Assembly: GCA_937901525.1 (NCBI GenBank)
Contig: CALDHX010000022.1
Location: 1 to 17,479, forward strand
DNA length: 17,479 bases
Origin: an uncultured Bacteroidales bacterium
GTDB taxonomy: Bacteria > Bacteroidota > Bacteroidia > Bacteroidales > P3
Direction: 5' to 3'
Part shown: positions 7,459 through 15,363 of the stretch, in pieces
Position numbering within the stretch: position 1 is the first letter of the stretch
Layout of the letters: the number at the start of each line of letters is the position of its first letter
Notes under the pieces: model-generated
Told to the model about the DNA's origin: nothing
The model's database searches: none
What the model saw: only the letters and a program-made list of their open reading frames with translations
Made by a program: the position numbers and the translations under genes

Positions 7459-7519
7459 ATTACCACAAAGAGAAAATCAATTACCATCGCAAGAAAATTC
7501 ATTATCTCTTTATGATAAT
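7459..7519. repeat. Three phased palindrome-like units, 21-bp period
   Basis: Units at 7459-7477 (ATTACC-N7-GAAAAT), 7480-7498 (ATTACC-N7-GAAAAT) and 7501-7519 (ATTATC-N7-GATAAT) share the 19-nt layout of the cluster at 364-446: a 6-nt arm, a 7-nt centre and a 6-nt arm. Units start every 21 bp. Only the third keeps perfect arms; the first two have decayed right arms. The cluster lies just after the stop codon of the Cys-rich protein gene and before the shared terminator. Relationship to the first cluster is inferred from layout and the ATTACC arm. Confidence 0.6.
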
Positions 7520-7523
7520 CACA

Positions 7524-7559
7524 AAAAAGGTGTACTTGTTTTCACAAATACACCTTTTT
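7524..7559. terminator. Bidirectional intrinsic terminator between convergent genes
   Basis: AAAAAGGTGTA (7524-7534) pairs perfectly with TACACCTTTTT (7549-7559) around a 14-nt loop. The A/T ends give a T-run on both strands. It separates the plus-strand permease unit from the minus-strand korAB operon. Confidence 0.85.
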
Positions 7560-7582
7560 GTTTGATATTTTTTATTGATTTA

Positions 7583-8608
7583 TTATTCTACTTCCCAAGT
7601 TTCACCACTATTTAACAAATCATCTACACATTTTATTTTTGCATTTTCTTGTGCTTCTTGCATTTGTTTTTCAAATAGTTGGTTATATGTTGGTTGTTTA
7701 TAAGCTCTGATTACTCCGAAGGCCATTGGGAATTGTGGAGGACGCATTTGAGCAAGCATCATGTGGATTCCTGTGTTTTCGGTAGTTTCATCGTGAACTA
7801 AAATATCGTTTTCTGTAATTCCGTTTTCACCTATTGTTACTACTTCAAGGTTTGTGCCTCTTAAAACGATACCTTTATCTTTGTTCTTACCAAAAATCAT
7901 TGGTTTTCCATGTTCTAACCACAATTGACGGTCGTCTCTAACTTCTTTATCGGTAACTTCTTTGTGTGCTCCATCGTTAAAGATTACGCAATTTTGCAAT
8001 ACTTCAACCACAGCTGCACCATCGTGCTCTGCCATGTGCATACAAACTTTTTGAAGTTGAGCTGGTTGATTATCTATCGCTCTTGCGAAGAAAGTTCCTC
8101 TTGCTCCAATTACTAATTCACCTGGATTAAAAGGATAATCAATAACTCCGAAAGGTGAAGTTTTAGTTATTTGTCCTTGTTTTGTAGTTGGAGAATATTG
8201 TCCTTTGGTTAAACCATATATACGGTTGTTAAATAATATGTAATTAACGTCCATATTTCTTCTAACAAAGTGTATGAAATGGTTTCCTCCGATTGCAGTT
8301 GCATCTCCGTCGCCTGAGTTAATCCAAACAGAAAGTTTTGGATTTGCAATTTTAACTCCTGTTGCTATTGCTGCTGCTCTACCGTGGATAGAGTGGAATC
8401 CGTATGTGTTTACATAGTAAGGGAAACGGCTTGAACAACCTATACCCGATACCATGCAGAAACTTTCTTTTTTATATCCTATTTTAGGAAATACATTTAA
8501 AACTGATGCTAATATTCCGTGGTCTCCACAACCTGGGCACCATTTTACCATTTGATCACTGGCGAAATCCGCTTTTGTTAATTCGACAGCTGAATGTTCT
8601 ATAGCCAT
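7583..8608 (-). CDS. korB: 2-oxoacid (2-oxoglutarate):ferredoxin oxidoreductase, beta subunit
   Basis: 341 residues, normal for the family. This subunit binds thiamine diphosphate and takes part in oxidative decarboxylation of a 2-oxoacid, with CoA and ferredoxin, giving acyl-CoA and reduced ferredoxin. Visible motifs are WCPGCGDHG (C24, C27), SGIGCSSRFPYY, and the ThDP/Mg2+ motif SGDGDATAIGGNH (residues about 98-110). The start lies 3 nt after the alpha-subunit stop codon, with AGGAG about 8 nt upstream, so translation is probably coupled. 2-oxoglutarate is the likeliest substrate because the two-subunit layout with a gamma-alpha fusion is that of KorAB; other 2-oxoacids cannot be excluded. 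Confidence 0.9.
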   Translation of the reverse strand: MAIEHSAVELTKADFASDQMVKWCPGCGDHGILASVLNVFPKIGYKKESFCMVSGIGCSSRFPYYVNTYGFHSIHGRAAAIATGVKIANPKLSVWINSGDGDATAIGGNHFIHFVRRNMDVNYILFNNRIYGLTKGQYSPTTKQGQITKTSPFGVIDYPFNPGELVIGARGTFFARAIDNQPAQLQKVCMHMAEHDGAAVVEVLQNCVIFNDGAHKEVTDKEVRDDRQLWLEHGKPMIFGKNKDKGIVLRGTNLEVVTIGENGITENDILVHDETTENTGIHMMLAQMRPPQFPMAFGVIRAYKQPTYNQLFEKQMQEAQENAKIKCVDDLLNSGETWEVE

Positions 8609-8611
8609 TTC

Positions 8612-10450
8612 TTATTCTCCTAAAATTTGATTAAACACTTCTTTTAATTCACTTACTTCAAAAGGTAGGCCTTGTACTTTATTATATTGATGGAACATCA
8701 TTCCTTGGAAGTTCATTCTCAAATAATTTACAAATTGTCCCATATTCAATTCACAAACCACAACCTTTTTATATCTCTTCAACATTTCTTCTGTGTTCTT
8801 TGGAAGAGGCATTATGTAGTTAAATTGAGTAAATGCAATGCTTTTTCCTTCTGCTTGCAATTCTTGAACTGCACAACGTAAAGCTCCTTCTGTTCCTCCC
8901 CAACCAACAACTAATAAATCTGCTGATTCTGCTCCTTCAACTTCTTGATTAGGGATACGATTTGCTACTCTTTCAACTTTTTCTTTTCTGAATTTAACCA
9001 TTTGTTCGTGGTTAGCACTATCGGTTGAAACACTTCCTTTTCCTGAAAGTTTTTCCAATCCGCCAATTCTATGACGCAAACCGTCCATTCCTGGTAATGC
9101 CCATTGTCTTACAAGAGTTTCTGGATCTCTATTATAAGGAGCGTAATTAGGATCATTAGGTGTTGCAAAAGGTGGGTTGATTTTTGGAAGATCTGCCATT
9201 TTTGGTATTCTGAAAAGTTGAGATCCGTTTCCAAGATAACCATCTGTCAAAAGAATTGTTGGAGTCATTGTTTCCAATGATAAACGTGCTGCTTCAAAAG
9301 CCCAATAGAAACAATTAGCTGATGAAGATGCTGCAACTACTATACAAGGTGCTTCTCCGTTTCTTCCAAATAATGCTTGTGTAAGGTCAGATTGTTCTGT
9401 TTTTGTAGGCAATCCTGTTGATGGACCTCCTCTTTGAACATCTACAATCACAAGTGGTAATTCTGTCATAACGGCTAATCCGATTGCTTCACTCTTTAAA
9501 GACAATCCTGGACCAGAAGTTGAAGTACAAGCCATAGCTCCTGCGAATGAAGCTCCGATTGCAGAACAAATACCTGCGATTTCGTCTTCTGCTTGGAATA
9601 CTCTTGCTCCTAATGATTTGTGTTTTGCTAATTCTATCAAAATATCAGTTGCAGGAGTAATAGGATAAGAACCTAAGAACAAAGGAAGACCTGCTTTTTC
9701 TGCTGCTGCAAGTAATCCCCACGCAGTTGCGATGTTTCCTGTTATGTTTCTATACTTTCCTTTTGGCATTTGAGCTTGTTCAACCATTACTTGACTTTCC
9801 AAGATGTCAGTATTTTCACAGAAGTTGTAACCTGCTCTTACCACTGCTTTGTTTGCTTCAACCAATTCTGGTTTTTTAGCAAATTTCTTTTTCAAATAAG
9901 AATCTGTATGTTCTAATCCTTTTCCAAATATGAAGAAAATCATACCTAAGGCGAACATATTTCTACATTTCAATGCAGACTTTCTATCTGAAAAAATATC
10001 CTTCACAGTTTCCATTGTAAAACTTGTGATAGGAGCCTTTATTAATCTATAATTTGAAAGAGAATCATCTTCAAGAGGATTTGAAGAGTAGCCAGCTTTT
10101 TCTATCGCTTCATCTTCAAAAGTATCTGCATCGACAATAATAATACCACCTATTTTTGCCCATTTCAAGTTTGCTTTCAATGATGCAGGGTTCATTGCTA
10201 CTAAAACATCAGCTTTATCCCCTGAGCTATAAATTTTCTTTCCAATATGTACTTGAAATCCTGATACACCTGCCACTGTATTATGTGGAGCTCTAATTTC
10301 TGCTGGATAATCTGGGAAAGTAGCAATATCATTGCCATCTAAAGCAGAAGTATCCGAAAAAAGTGTACCTGTCAGTTGCATTCCATCGCCAGAATCCCCA
10401 ACGAATTTGATTACAACATCTTCTCTTTTAATAACTTCTTTTGCTGTCAT
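8612..10450 (-). CDS. korA: 2-oxoacid (2-oxoglutarate):ferredoxin oxidoreductase, fused gamma-alpha subunit
   Basis: 612 residues, as expected for the fused form. Residues about 10-195 are the gamma domain (VVIKFVGDSGDGMQLTG, DYPAEIRAPHNTVAGVSGFQ). Residues about 225-450 are the pyrimidine-binding alpha domain (FLGSYPITPATDILIEL, FQAEDEIAGICSAIGASFAG, TSTSGPGLSLKSEA, VDVQRGGPSTGLPTKTEQSD). Residues about 500-612 are the C-terminal transketolase-like domain. The enzyme runs in the cytoplasm of anaerobes, either oxidatively or to fix CO2 onto succinyl-CoA in a reductive branch. It is the first gene of the korAB operon, preceded by a full TAnnTTTG element and divergent from aroC. Confidence 0.92.
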   Translation of the reverse strand: MTAKEVIKREDVVIKFVGDSGDGMQLTGTLFSDTSALDGNDIATFPDYPAEIRAPHNTVAGVSGFQVHIGKKIYSSGDKADVLVAMNPASLKANLKWAKIGGIIIVDADTFEDEAIEKAGYSSNPLEDDSLSNYRLIKAPITSFTMETVKDIFSDRKSALKCRNMFALGMIFFIFGKGLEHTDSYLKKKFAKKPELVEANKAVVRAGYNFCENTDILESQVMVEQAQMPKGKYRNITGNIATAWGLLAAAEKAGLPLFLGSYPITPATDILIELAKHKSLGARVFQAEDEIAGICSAIGASFAGAMACTSTSGPGLSLKSEAIGLAVMTELPLVIVDVQRGGPSTGLPTKTEQSDLTQALFGRNGEAPCIVVAASSSANCFYWAFEAARLSLETMTPTILLTDGYLGNGSQLFRIPKMADLPKINPPFATPNDPNYAPYNRDPETLVRQWALPGMDGLRHRIGGLEKLSGKGSVSTDSANHEQMVKFRKEKVERVANRIPNQEVEGAESADLLVVGWGGTEGALRCAVQELQAEGKSIAFTQFNYIMPLPKNTEEMLKRYKKVVVCELNMGQFVNYLRMNFQGMMFHQYNKVQGLPFEVSELKEVFNQILGE

Positions 10451-10497
10451 TACTTTGAGTTTTATTTATTTTTTTATTTTTTCTGCTAAATAATCTG

Positions 10498-10505
10498 CAA
10501 ATTTA
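10498..10505 (-). promoter_or_regulatory. -7 element of the korAB promoter
   Basis: TAAATTTG on the minus strand matches TAnnTTTG and gives a leader of about 40 nt before the korA ATG at 10450. The -33 region (about 10523-10528) has only a weak CTTT match. Confidence 0.5.
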
Positions 10506-10570
10506 GTAAGTTTATTCCATTTAAAGAAAAAAAAACGCTGTTTTATTCTTTTATTCTACGCATTTATCAA

Positions 10571-10578
10571 TAACTTTG
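10571..10578 (+). promoter_or_regulatory. -7 element of the aroC operon promoter
   Basis: TAACTTTG matches TAnnTTTG and lies 30 nt before the aroC ATG. A CTTT 19 nt upstream is a weak -33. Together with the korA element it makes a divergent promoter region of about 160 bp. Confidence 0.5.
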
Positions 10579-10608
10579 CACTCGAAATAAGAAAAAAAAT
10601 TACAAATA

Positions 10609-11598
10609 ATGAGTAATAACACCTTTGGAAAAAGTTTTCGATTAACAACTTTTGGAGAAAGTCATAGCACTTGCCTTGGTGGAATAATAGAAGGCTTTCC
10701 TGCAAACATAAAAATAGATTTTGAACTCTTAAATCAAGAATTAGAAAGAAGAAAAACCTCATCTCCCTACTCTACACCAAGAATAGAAGAAGACAAAGTA
10801 ATATTTCTTTCTGGAATTGAAAACAACTTATCCTTAGGCACTCCTATTTCATTTATAATAGAAAACAAAAACATAAAAAAACAAGATTACAACAATCTAA
10901 CAACCCTTTTTCGTCCCTCACATGCTGACTACACATATTTTTGTAAATATGGCATCAATTCTTCTTCGGGAGGAGGAAGAGCCTCAGCAAGAGAAACTGT
11001 TTGCAGAGTTGTAGGTGGTAGTTTTGCAAAGCAATTTCTTTCTTCTTACGGAATAGAAATCAACTCAGAAATAACACATATTGGAAAATTTAACTACTTG
11101 ACACAACGCAATCAAGCAGAAGAAGCGCTAAAAGAAGCAAAAGAAAAAAGCGATAGCTTAGGTGGAATAATAAAATGCACAATAAACAACGTGCCAAAAG
11201 GATTGGGAGAACCAATTTTTGACAAACTTTCTGCCACTCTTGCACAAGCAATGATAAGCATTCCATCGACCAAAAGTTTTGAAATAGGAGATGGTTTAGA
11301 ATCTTGCAAACGCCTTGGCAGTCAAGACATAGATCATTGGAATCAAGACTTTACAACTCAAACCAATCACAGCGGAGGCCTGCAAGGAGGAATCTCAAAC
11401 GGAATGCAAATAGTTTTTAGTGTAGGATTTAAACCTATTGCATCAATCAGTAAAATAAGAGCAATAAACCCACAAGGCGAAATCACCGAAATAGAAAACA
11501 AAGGCAGACACGATTGTTGCAATCTTTTTAGAGCAAGAGTTATAGTAGAATCTATGGCAGCCCTTACAATAGCAGACTTTATTAAAAGAGCAAAATAA
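10609..11598 (+). CDS. aroC: Chorismate synthase, divergent and short
   Basis: 329 residues against about 355-360 in most bacteria. It converts 5-enolpyruvylshikimate-3-phosphate to chorismate using reduced FMN, the last common step to aromatic amino acids and folate. Family landmarks remain: TTFGESH with H19, FRPSHADYTYFCKYG with H105, GGGRASARETVCRVVGG, NHSGGLQGGISNGM, FKPIASI and GRHDCC with D302. Several normally near-invariant positions differ: GESHG is GESHS, RRRPGQ is RRKTSS (47-52), the Arg before GGGR(S/A)SARET is Ser, and GRHDPC is GRHDCC. The frame is open throughout, so this looks like a divergent but maintained enzyme, not a pseudogene. It heads a three-gene operon with the DUF4369 lipoprotein and lpxH. 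Confidence 0.85.
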   Translation: MSNNTFGKSFRLTTFGESHSTCLGGIIEGFPANIKIDFELLNQELERRKTSSPYSTPRIEEDKVIFLSGIENNLSLGTPISFIIENKNIKKQDYNNLTTLFRPSHADYTYFCKYGINSSSGGGRASARETVCRVVGGSFAKQFLSSYGIEINSEITHIGKFNYLTQRNQAEEALKEAKEKSDSLGGIIKCTINNVPKGLGEPIFDKLSATLAQAMISIPSTKSFEIGDGLESCKRLGSQDIDHWNQDFTTQTNHSGGLQGGISNGMQIVFSVGFKPIASISKIRAINPQGEITEIENKGRHDCCNLFRARVIVESMAALTIADFIKRAK

Positions 11599-11611
11599 AA
11601 TAATTAGAAAT

Positions 11612-12358
11612 ATGAATAAAATAAGCAAGATTTTTTTCTTTGTTTTAATTTTTTTAAACCTTGTTTCATGCAATAAAAGCAAAGAATTAAAAAATAATTC
11701 CTTTGAATTATCGGGAACAATTAGCAACTCCACTCAGCCACACTTGATTTTGAGCGAAGTAGGCAAAAGCGGATTTACTCAAAACGACACAATACCAATA
11801 GATAACAAAGGAAAATTTTCCAAAAACATAGAAATGACCGAGCCAACCCTTTATTCGCTTGCCTTAGGCGAAGAATACATTATTATATGTCCTATGGTAG
11901 GCGAAAAAATCACAATAAGAGCAACAGAAAACAACTTTGCAGGAAGCTATAACATAGAAGGCTCCGCAGAATCAGAACTACTAAAAGAATTAAACAAAGA
12001 AAACTATAACGTACGTCTTTCTTTAAAATCAATGAGCGAAGAATTAAAACAAGCCGACTCAATAAAATACGATTCTATTCGCACAAACATATTAGAAAAA
12101 TACATTTCCACAAAACAATATCAAGAAAAAATAACCACAGACTTTATAAACAACAACCCAGGCTCACTAACAACACTCATAGCCCTTTATCGCACATTTG
12201 ATGGCATACCATTATTTGATTATCGTCAAAGTTTAGAAATGCACAAAAAAGTATTACAAGCCTTAGAGCAAACCTTACCAGAAAATCAACACACCTTGAT
12301 TCTAAAAAACTTCATAAAAGAAAAAGAACAAACACAAACCACCAATGGAAACCAATAA
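11612..12358 (+). CDS. DUF4369-domain lipoprotein lacking the usual thioredoxin domain
   Basis: 248 residues. The N-terminus MNKISKIFFFVLIFLNLVSC is a lipoprotein signal peptide with lipobox LVSC (C20 acylated). Residues about 30-120 (FELSGTISNSTQPHLILSEV ... DNKGKFSKNIEMTEPTLYSL ... GEKITIRAT) fit the DUF4369 domain found at the N-terminus of many Bacteroidetes thioredoxin/TlpA-like exported proteins. The remainder (about 125-248) is helical and charged and contains no CxxC; the protein ends where the redox domain normally begins. It sits 13 nt after aroC and its end overlaps lpxH by 14 nt, so the three are co-transcribed. Role unknown; probably an envelope lipoprotein. Confidence 0.75.
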   Translation: MNKISKIFFFVLIFLNLVSCNKSKELKNNSFELSGTISNSTQPHLILSEVGKSGFTQNDTIPIDNKGKFSKNIEMTEPTLYSLALGEEYIIICPMVGEKITIRATENNFAGSYNIEGSAESELLKELNKENYNVRLSLKSMSEELKQADSIKYDSIRTNILEKYISTKQYQEKITTDFINNNPGSLTTLIALYRTFDGIPLFDYRQSLEMHKKVLQALEQTLPENQHTLILKNFIKEKEQTQTTNGNQ

Positions 12359-13094
12359 AAAGAAAATATACTTTGCCTCAGATTTTCATTTAGGTAATGG
12401 CTTAGAGGAAGATAATCAAAAAAAAGAAAAACTAATTCTGCGTTGGCTCAATCATATTTCAAAAGACGCAGAAGAAATCTTTCTTTTAGGCGATATATTT
12501 GACTTTTGGTTCGAATACAAACACGTTGTACCAAAAGGACACATAAGATTTCTTGGCACACTTGCACACCTTGTTGATTCAGGAGTAAGAATACACTTTT
12601 TTTGTGGCAATCATGACATTTGGTTAAACGATTATTTCCAAACAGAATTAGGACTTATAATTCACAGAGAGAAAGAAACCTTATCACTTCACAACAAAAC
12701 CTTTATGATAGGACACGGAGACGGATTAGACTCAAAGGATAAAAAATATAAATTCATAAACACCATTTTCAAAAACAAGATTTGTATAAAAGCCTTTGCA
12801 AGCCTACACCCTCGTTGGGCAATTGCCTTAGGTAATAGTTGGAGTAAAAGTAGCAGAGCCTCACACTCAGAAGAAGACAAAAACGACTTAGGCGAAAAAG
12901 AACCTATCTATCAATTTTGCATCAAAACCTTAGAAAAACAAAACATAGATTTCTTTATTTTTGGACATCGTCATTTAACCTGTAACAAAGCCCTAAACAA
13001 CAATAGTCGCTACATAAATCTTGGACATTGGAACAATTCAGGACACTACGCAGAATGGGACGGAGAAAAGTTGGAATTAAAAAAATTTGATTAA
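12345..13094 (+). CDS. lpxH: UDP-2,3-diacylglucosamine diphosphatase (LpxH-type metallophosphoesterase)
   Basis: 249 residues. The calcineurin-like phosphoesterase motifs appear in order: FASDFHLG (about 10-17), LLGDIFDFWFEY (about 47-58), FFCGNHDIW (about 86-94), MIGHGDG (about 121-127) and FGHRH (about 206-210), supplying the Asp, His and Asn ligands of a dimanganese site. The early GDIFDFWFEY and the long insert with HPRWA match the LpxH family that hydrolyses UDP-2,3-diacylglucosamine to lipid X in lipid A synthesis at the inner membrane. The start overlaps the previous gene by 14 nt, indicating translational coupling. The end of the gene carries the promoter of gcvT. Confidence 0.88.
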   Translation: METNKKKIYFASDFHLGNGLEEDNQKKEKLILRWLNHISKDAEEIFLLGDIFDFWFEYKHVVPKGHIRFLGTLAHLVDSGVRIHFFCGNHDIWLNDYFQTELGLIIHREKETLSLHNKTFMIGHGDGLDSKDKKYKFINTIFKNKICIKAFASLHPRWAIALGNSWSKSSRASHSEEDKNDLGEKEPIYQFCIKTLEKQNIDFFIFGHRHLTCNKALNNNSRYINLGHWNNSGHYAEWDGEKLELKKFD

Positions 13095-13117
13095 GAAAAA
13101 ACTATTTTTTACCTTTG
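13086..13117 (+). promoter_or_regulatory. Consensus promoter of gcvT
   Basis: TTTG (13086-13089), 20 nt, then TACCTTTG (13110-13117) matches both Bacteroidetes promoter elements. The -33 element overlaps the last codons of lpxH. The leader is about 45 nt and too short for a glycine riboswitch. Confidence 0.75.
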
Positions 13118-13166
13118 CAGTCAAATTTTTCTTTAAGAATATTCATAAATTAATAAAAATATAGAG

Positions 13167-14270
13167 ATGAAAAACACACCATTTACACAAAAGCACATCG
13201 AATTAGGAGCCAAAATGGCTGAGTTCGCTGGTTACAACATGCCAATCTCATACGAAGGATTGGTAGTAGAACACAACAATGTAAGAAATGCAGTTGGAGT
13301 ATTTGACGTTTCTCACATGGGAGAGTTCAGAGCAAAAGGACCAAAAGCATTTGAATTTGTACAACGTTGCACTTCAAACGACATAGCAACACTTTTCGAT
13401 GGTAAAGTATTATATACAGTTCTTCCAAACGGAAAAGGTGGTATAGTTGACGATATGTTAGTTTACCAAGTTTCAAAAGAAGAATATTTTATGGTACCTA
13501 ACGCTGCTAACATAGACAAAGACTGGGCTTGGATGAGCAAAATAGCAGAAGAAATGGGCTTAGTATTAGGACAAGACTTCACAAACGAAAGCGAAAGCTA
13601 CGGACAATTAGCAGTACAAGGTCCATTAGCATTAAAAGCTATGCAAAAACTTACTGATACTCCTATTGAAGATATGGAATATTACACATTCAAATTCTTG
13701 ACTTTTGCAGGAATTGAAAACGTTCTTCTTTCTACAACAGGATACACAGGAGCTGGCGGATGCGAAATCTACTTTGACAAAAAATATGCAGACAAAATTT
13801 GGGACGCAGTATTTGAAGCAGGAAAAGAATTCGGAATAATGCCTGCCGGATTAGGATGTAGAGATACACTTCGTTTGGAAATGGGATTCTGTCTTTACGG
13901 ACACGAAATCGATGACGAAACATCTCCAATAGAAGCAGGATTAAATTGGCTAACAAAATTCGTTGACGGAAACGATTTCATAGACAGAGCAAGACTTGAA
14001 GAACAAAAAGCAAACGGCGTTAGCAAAAAATTAGTAGGATTCCAAATGATAGACAAAGGAATTCCACGTCAAGGATACGAAGTTTGCGATGCAGAAGGCA
14101 ATGTAATAGGAAAAGTATGTTCAGGAACACAATCTCCATCTTGCGGAGTAGCAATCGGAACAGCACACGTTGCAACAGCATTCAGCAAAAAAGATACAGA
14201 AATATTTATCAAAGTAAGAGAAAAACTATTAAAAGCAATAGTAGTAAAAATGCCTTTCTACAAAGGTTAA
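13167..14270 (+). CDS. gcvT: Aminomethyltransferase (glycine cleavage system T protein)
   Basis: 367 residues, the usual length. It transfers the methylene group from the aminomethyl-lipoyl H protein to tetrahydrofolate and releases ammonia, in the cytoplasm. Family motifs are FDVSHMGEF (about 46-54), GGIVDDMLVY with the catalytic Asp (D95/D96 region), TGYTGAGGCEIYF, GLGCRDTLRLEMGFCLYGHE, SPIEAGLNW, GIPRQGYEV and the C-terminal GKVCSGTQSPS. The gene has its own promoter and terminator. The gcvH and gcvP genes are not in the window. Confidence 0.95.
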   Translation: MKNTPFTQKHIELGAKMAEFAGYNMPISYEGLVVEHNNVRNAVGVFDVSHMGEFRAKGPKAFEFVQRCTSNDIATLFDGKVLYTVLPNGKGGIVDDMLVYQVSKEEYFMVPNAANIDKDWAWMSKIAEEMGLVLGQDFTNESESYGQLAVQGPLALKAMQKLTDTPIEDMEYYTFKFLTFAGIENVLLSTTGYTGAGGCEIYFDKKYADKIWDAVFEAGKEFGIMPAGLGCRDTLRLEMGFCLYGHEIDDETSPIEAGLNWLTKFVDGNDFIDRARLEEQKANGVSKKLVGFQMIDKGIPRQGYEVCDAEGNVIGKVCSGTQSPSCGVAIGTAHVATAFSKKDTEIFIKVREKLLKAIVVKMPFYKG

Positions 14271-14289
14271 TTCTCTTAATAAACACAAT

Positions 14290-14325
14290 GCCCACAAAAC
14301 AAAAAAAAGTTTTGTGGGCTTTTTT
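14290..14325 (+). terminator. Strong intrinsic terminator of gcvT
   Basis: GCCCACAAAAC (14290-14300) pairs perfectly with GTTTTGTGGGC (14309-14319) around an A8 loop and is followed by T6. It ends 18 nt before the ATG of the next gene. Confidence 0.92.
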
Positions 14326-14343
14326 ACAAAATAAAATTAAGAA

Positions 14344-15363
14344 ATGAAATACAAAACTCCTGCAACAAAGCGCACCAAACAACTCGCGATGATTCTAAGT
14401 CTAATACCTAATATGGTATTAGCACAACAAGGGGTAATTGTATTCCACAATTGCGAAAACTTTTTCTATCCTACCAAAGACAGCATAGCACTTGACGATG
14501 ACTTTACCTTAGAGGGTAAAAAACGATGGAGCTTTTCACGATACAATAGCAAGAAAAACCTACTTGCAAAGACCTATATAGCAGCAGGAAAAGGCAATAT
14601 GCCTGCAATAATCGGCCTATGCGAGGTAGAAAACGACAAAGTACTTTACGACCTTTGCAAAGACAGCCCATTAAGAAAAGGAAATTACAAATACATTCAC
14701 TACCCCTCACAAGATGTAAGAGGAATAGACGTTGCCTTACTTTACAACGAGCAATTTTCTCCACTCTCGCATTGTAAATTAGAGGCAGAAACCGACCCTA
14801 ACGAAGAAAAAACAAGAGACGTACTTTATGTACAAGGAATGATGCAAGAAGTAAAACTAAACATTTACGTCATTCACGCACCCTCTCGCCGAGAACACAA
14901 CATAAAGAAAACACTTCGCACCAAAATATTTACAATGGTCAATAATCATATAGAGCAATTGAGAAAAGAAGGCGAGGAGAATTTCATTATCATGGGAGAT
15001 ATGAACGACAACCCTTGGGATTCTTCAATAAAAGACGCCTTTCAAACAGTTGCACATCGCAATAACCCCGACCCTTTTCTTGTAAACCTTATGCGAAACA
15101 ACAAAAACAAAAGAGGCTCTTACGTTTACAGCGGAGATTATTGTAGTTTTGACCAATTCTTAGTATCAAAACCTCTTTTAAACCATTTAGAAATAGAGGG
15201 CAAAGAAGAAGAAATGATATTCCGTCCTGATTTTCTAATAGACAAAGACAAAAACAATCGTTTAATTCAACCACTTTCCACCTACAAAGGAATGCACTAC
15301 CAAGGCGGAGCAAGCGATCATTTTCCAATACGATTGTTTTTCAAAAATAATTCAAAGAAATAA
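14344..15363 (+). CDS. Exported endonuclease/exonuclease/phosphatase (EEP) family protein
   Basis: 339 residues. A signal peptide (KQLAMILSLIPNMVLAQQ) ends near residue 28, so the protein works outside the cytoplasm. The EEP fold motifs are complete: FHNCENFF (N36), GLCEVEN (metal-binding E94), GIDVALLYN, VIHAPSRR (H178), IIMGDMNDNP (D219, N221) and the final GGASDHFPI (D325, H326). Such proteins are Mg2+-dependent phosphodiesterases; the substrate of this one (nucleic acid, phospholipid or other) cannot be told. It is annotated in related species as an endonuclease. It lies downstream of the gcvT terminator without a visible TAnnTTTG promoter. Its last nine codons and stop codon are the left copy of a 32-bp direct repeat, and its stop codon directly abuts the stop codon of the convergent RloB-like gene. 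Confidence 0.85.
   Translation: MKYKTPATKRTKQLAMILSLIPNMVLAQQGVIVFHNCENFFYPTKDSIALDDDFTLEGKKRWSFSRYNSKKNLLAKTYIAAGKGNMPAIIGLCEVENDKVLYDLCKDSPLRKGNYKYIHYPSQDVRGIDVALLYNEQFSPLSHCKLEAETDPNEEKTRDVLYVQGMMQEVKLNIYVIHAPSRREHNIKKTLRTKIFTMVNNHIEQLRKEGEENFIIMGDMNDNPWDSSIKDAFQTVAHRNNPDPFLVNLMRNNKNKRGSYVYSGDYCSFDQFLVSKPLLNHLEIEGKEEEMIFRPDFLIDKDKNNRLIQPLSTYKGMHYQGGASDHFPIRLFFKNNSKK
15332..15363. repeat. Left copy of 32-bp perfect direct repeat (attL-like)
   Basis: Identical base for base to 17339-17370. This copy begins two bases into the codon for R330 of the EEP protein and ends on its TAA stop, encoding LFFKNNSKK. Bases beyond either end differ between the copies. Confidence 0.95.

Noticed and set aside
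13094..13166. Glycine riboswitch upstream of gcvT.
   Set aside because: Only about 45 nt lie between the predicted transcription start and the ATG, too little for the aptamer, and no conserved core is visible.
14084..14347. An 87-codon open frame overlapping the end of gcvT.
   Set aside because: Out-of-frame shadow rich in Arg, Ser and Asn that runs through the gcvT terminator.
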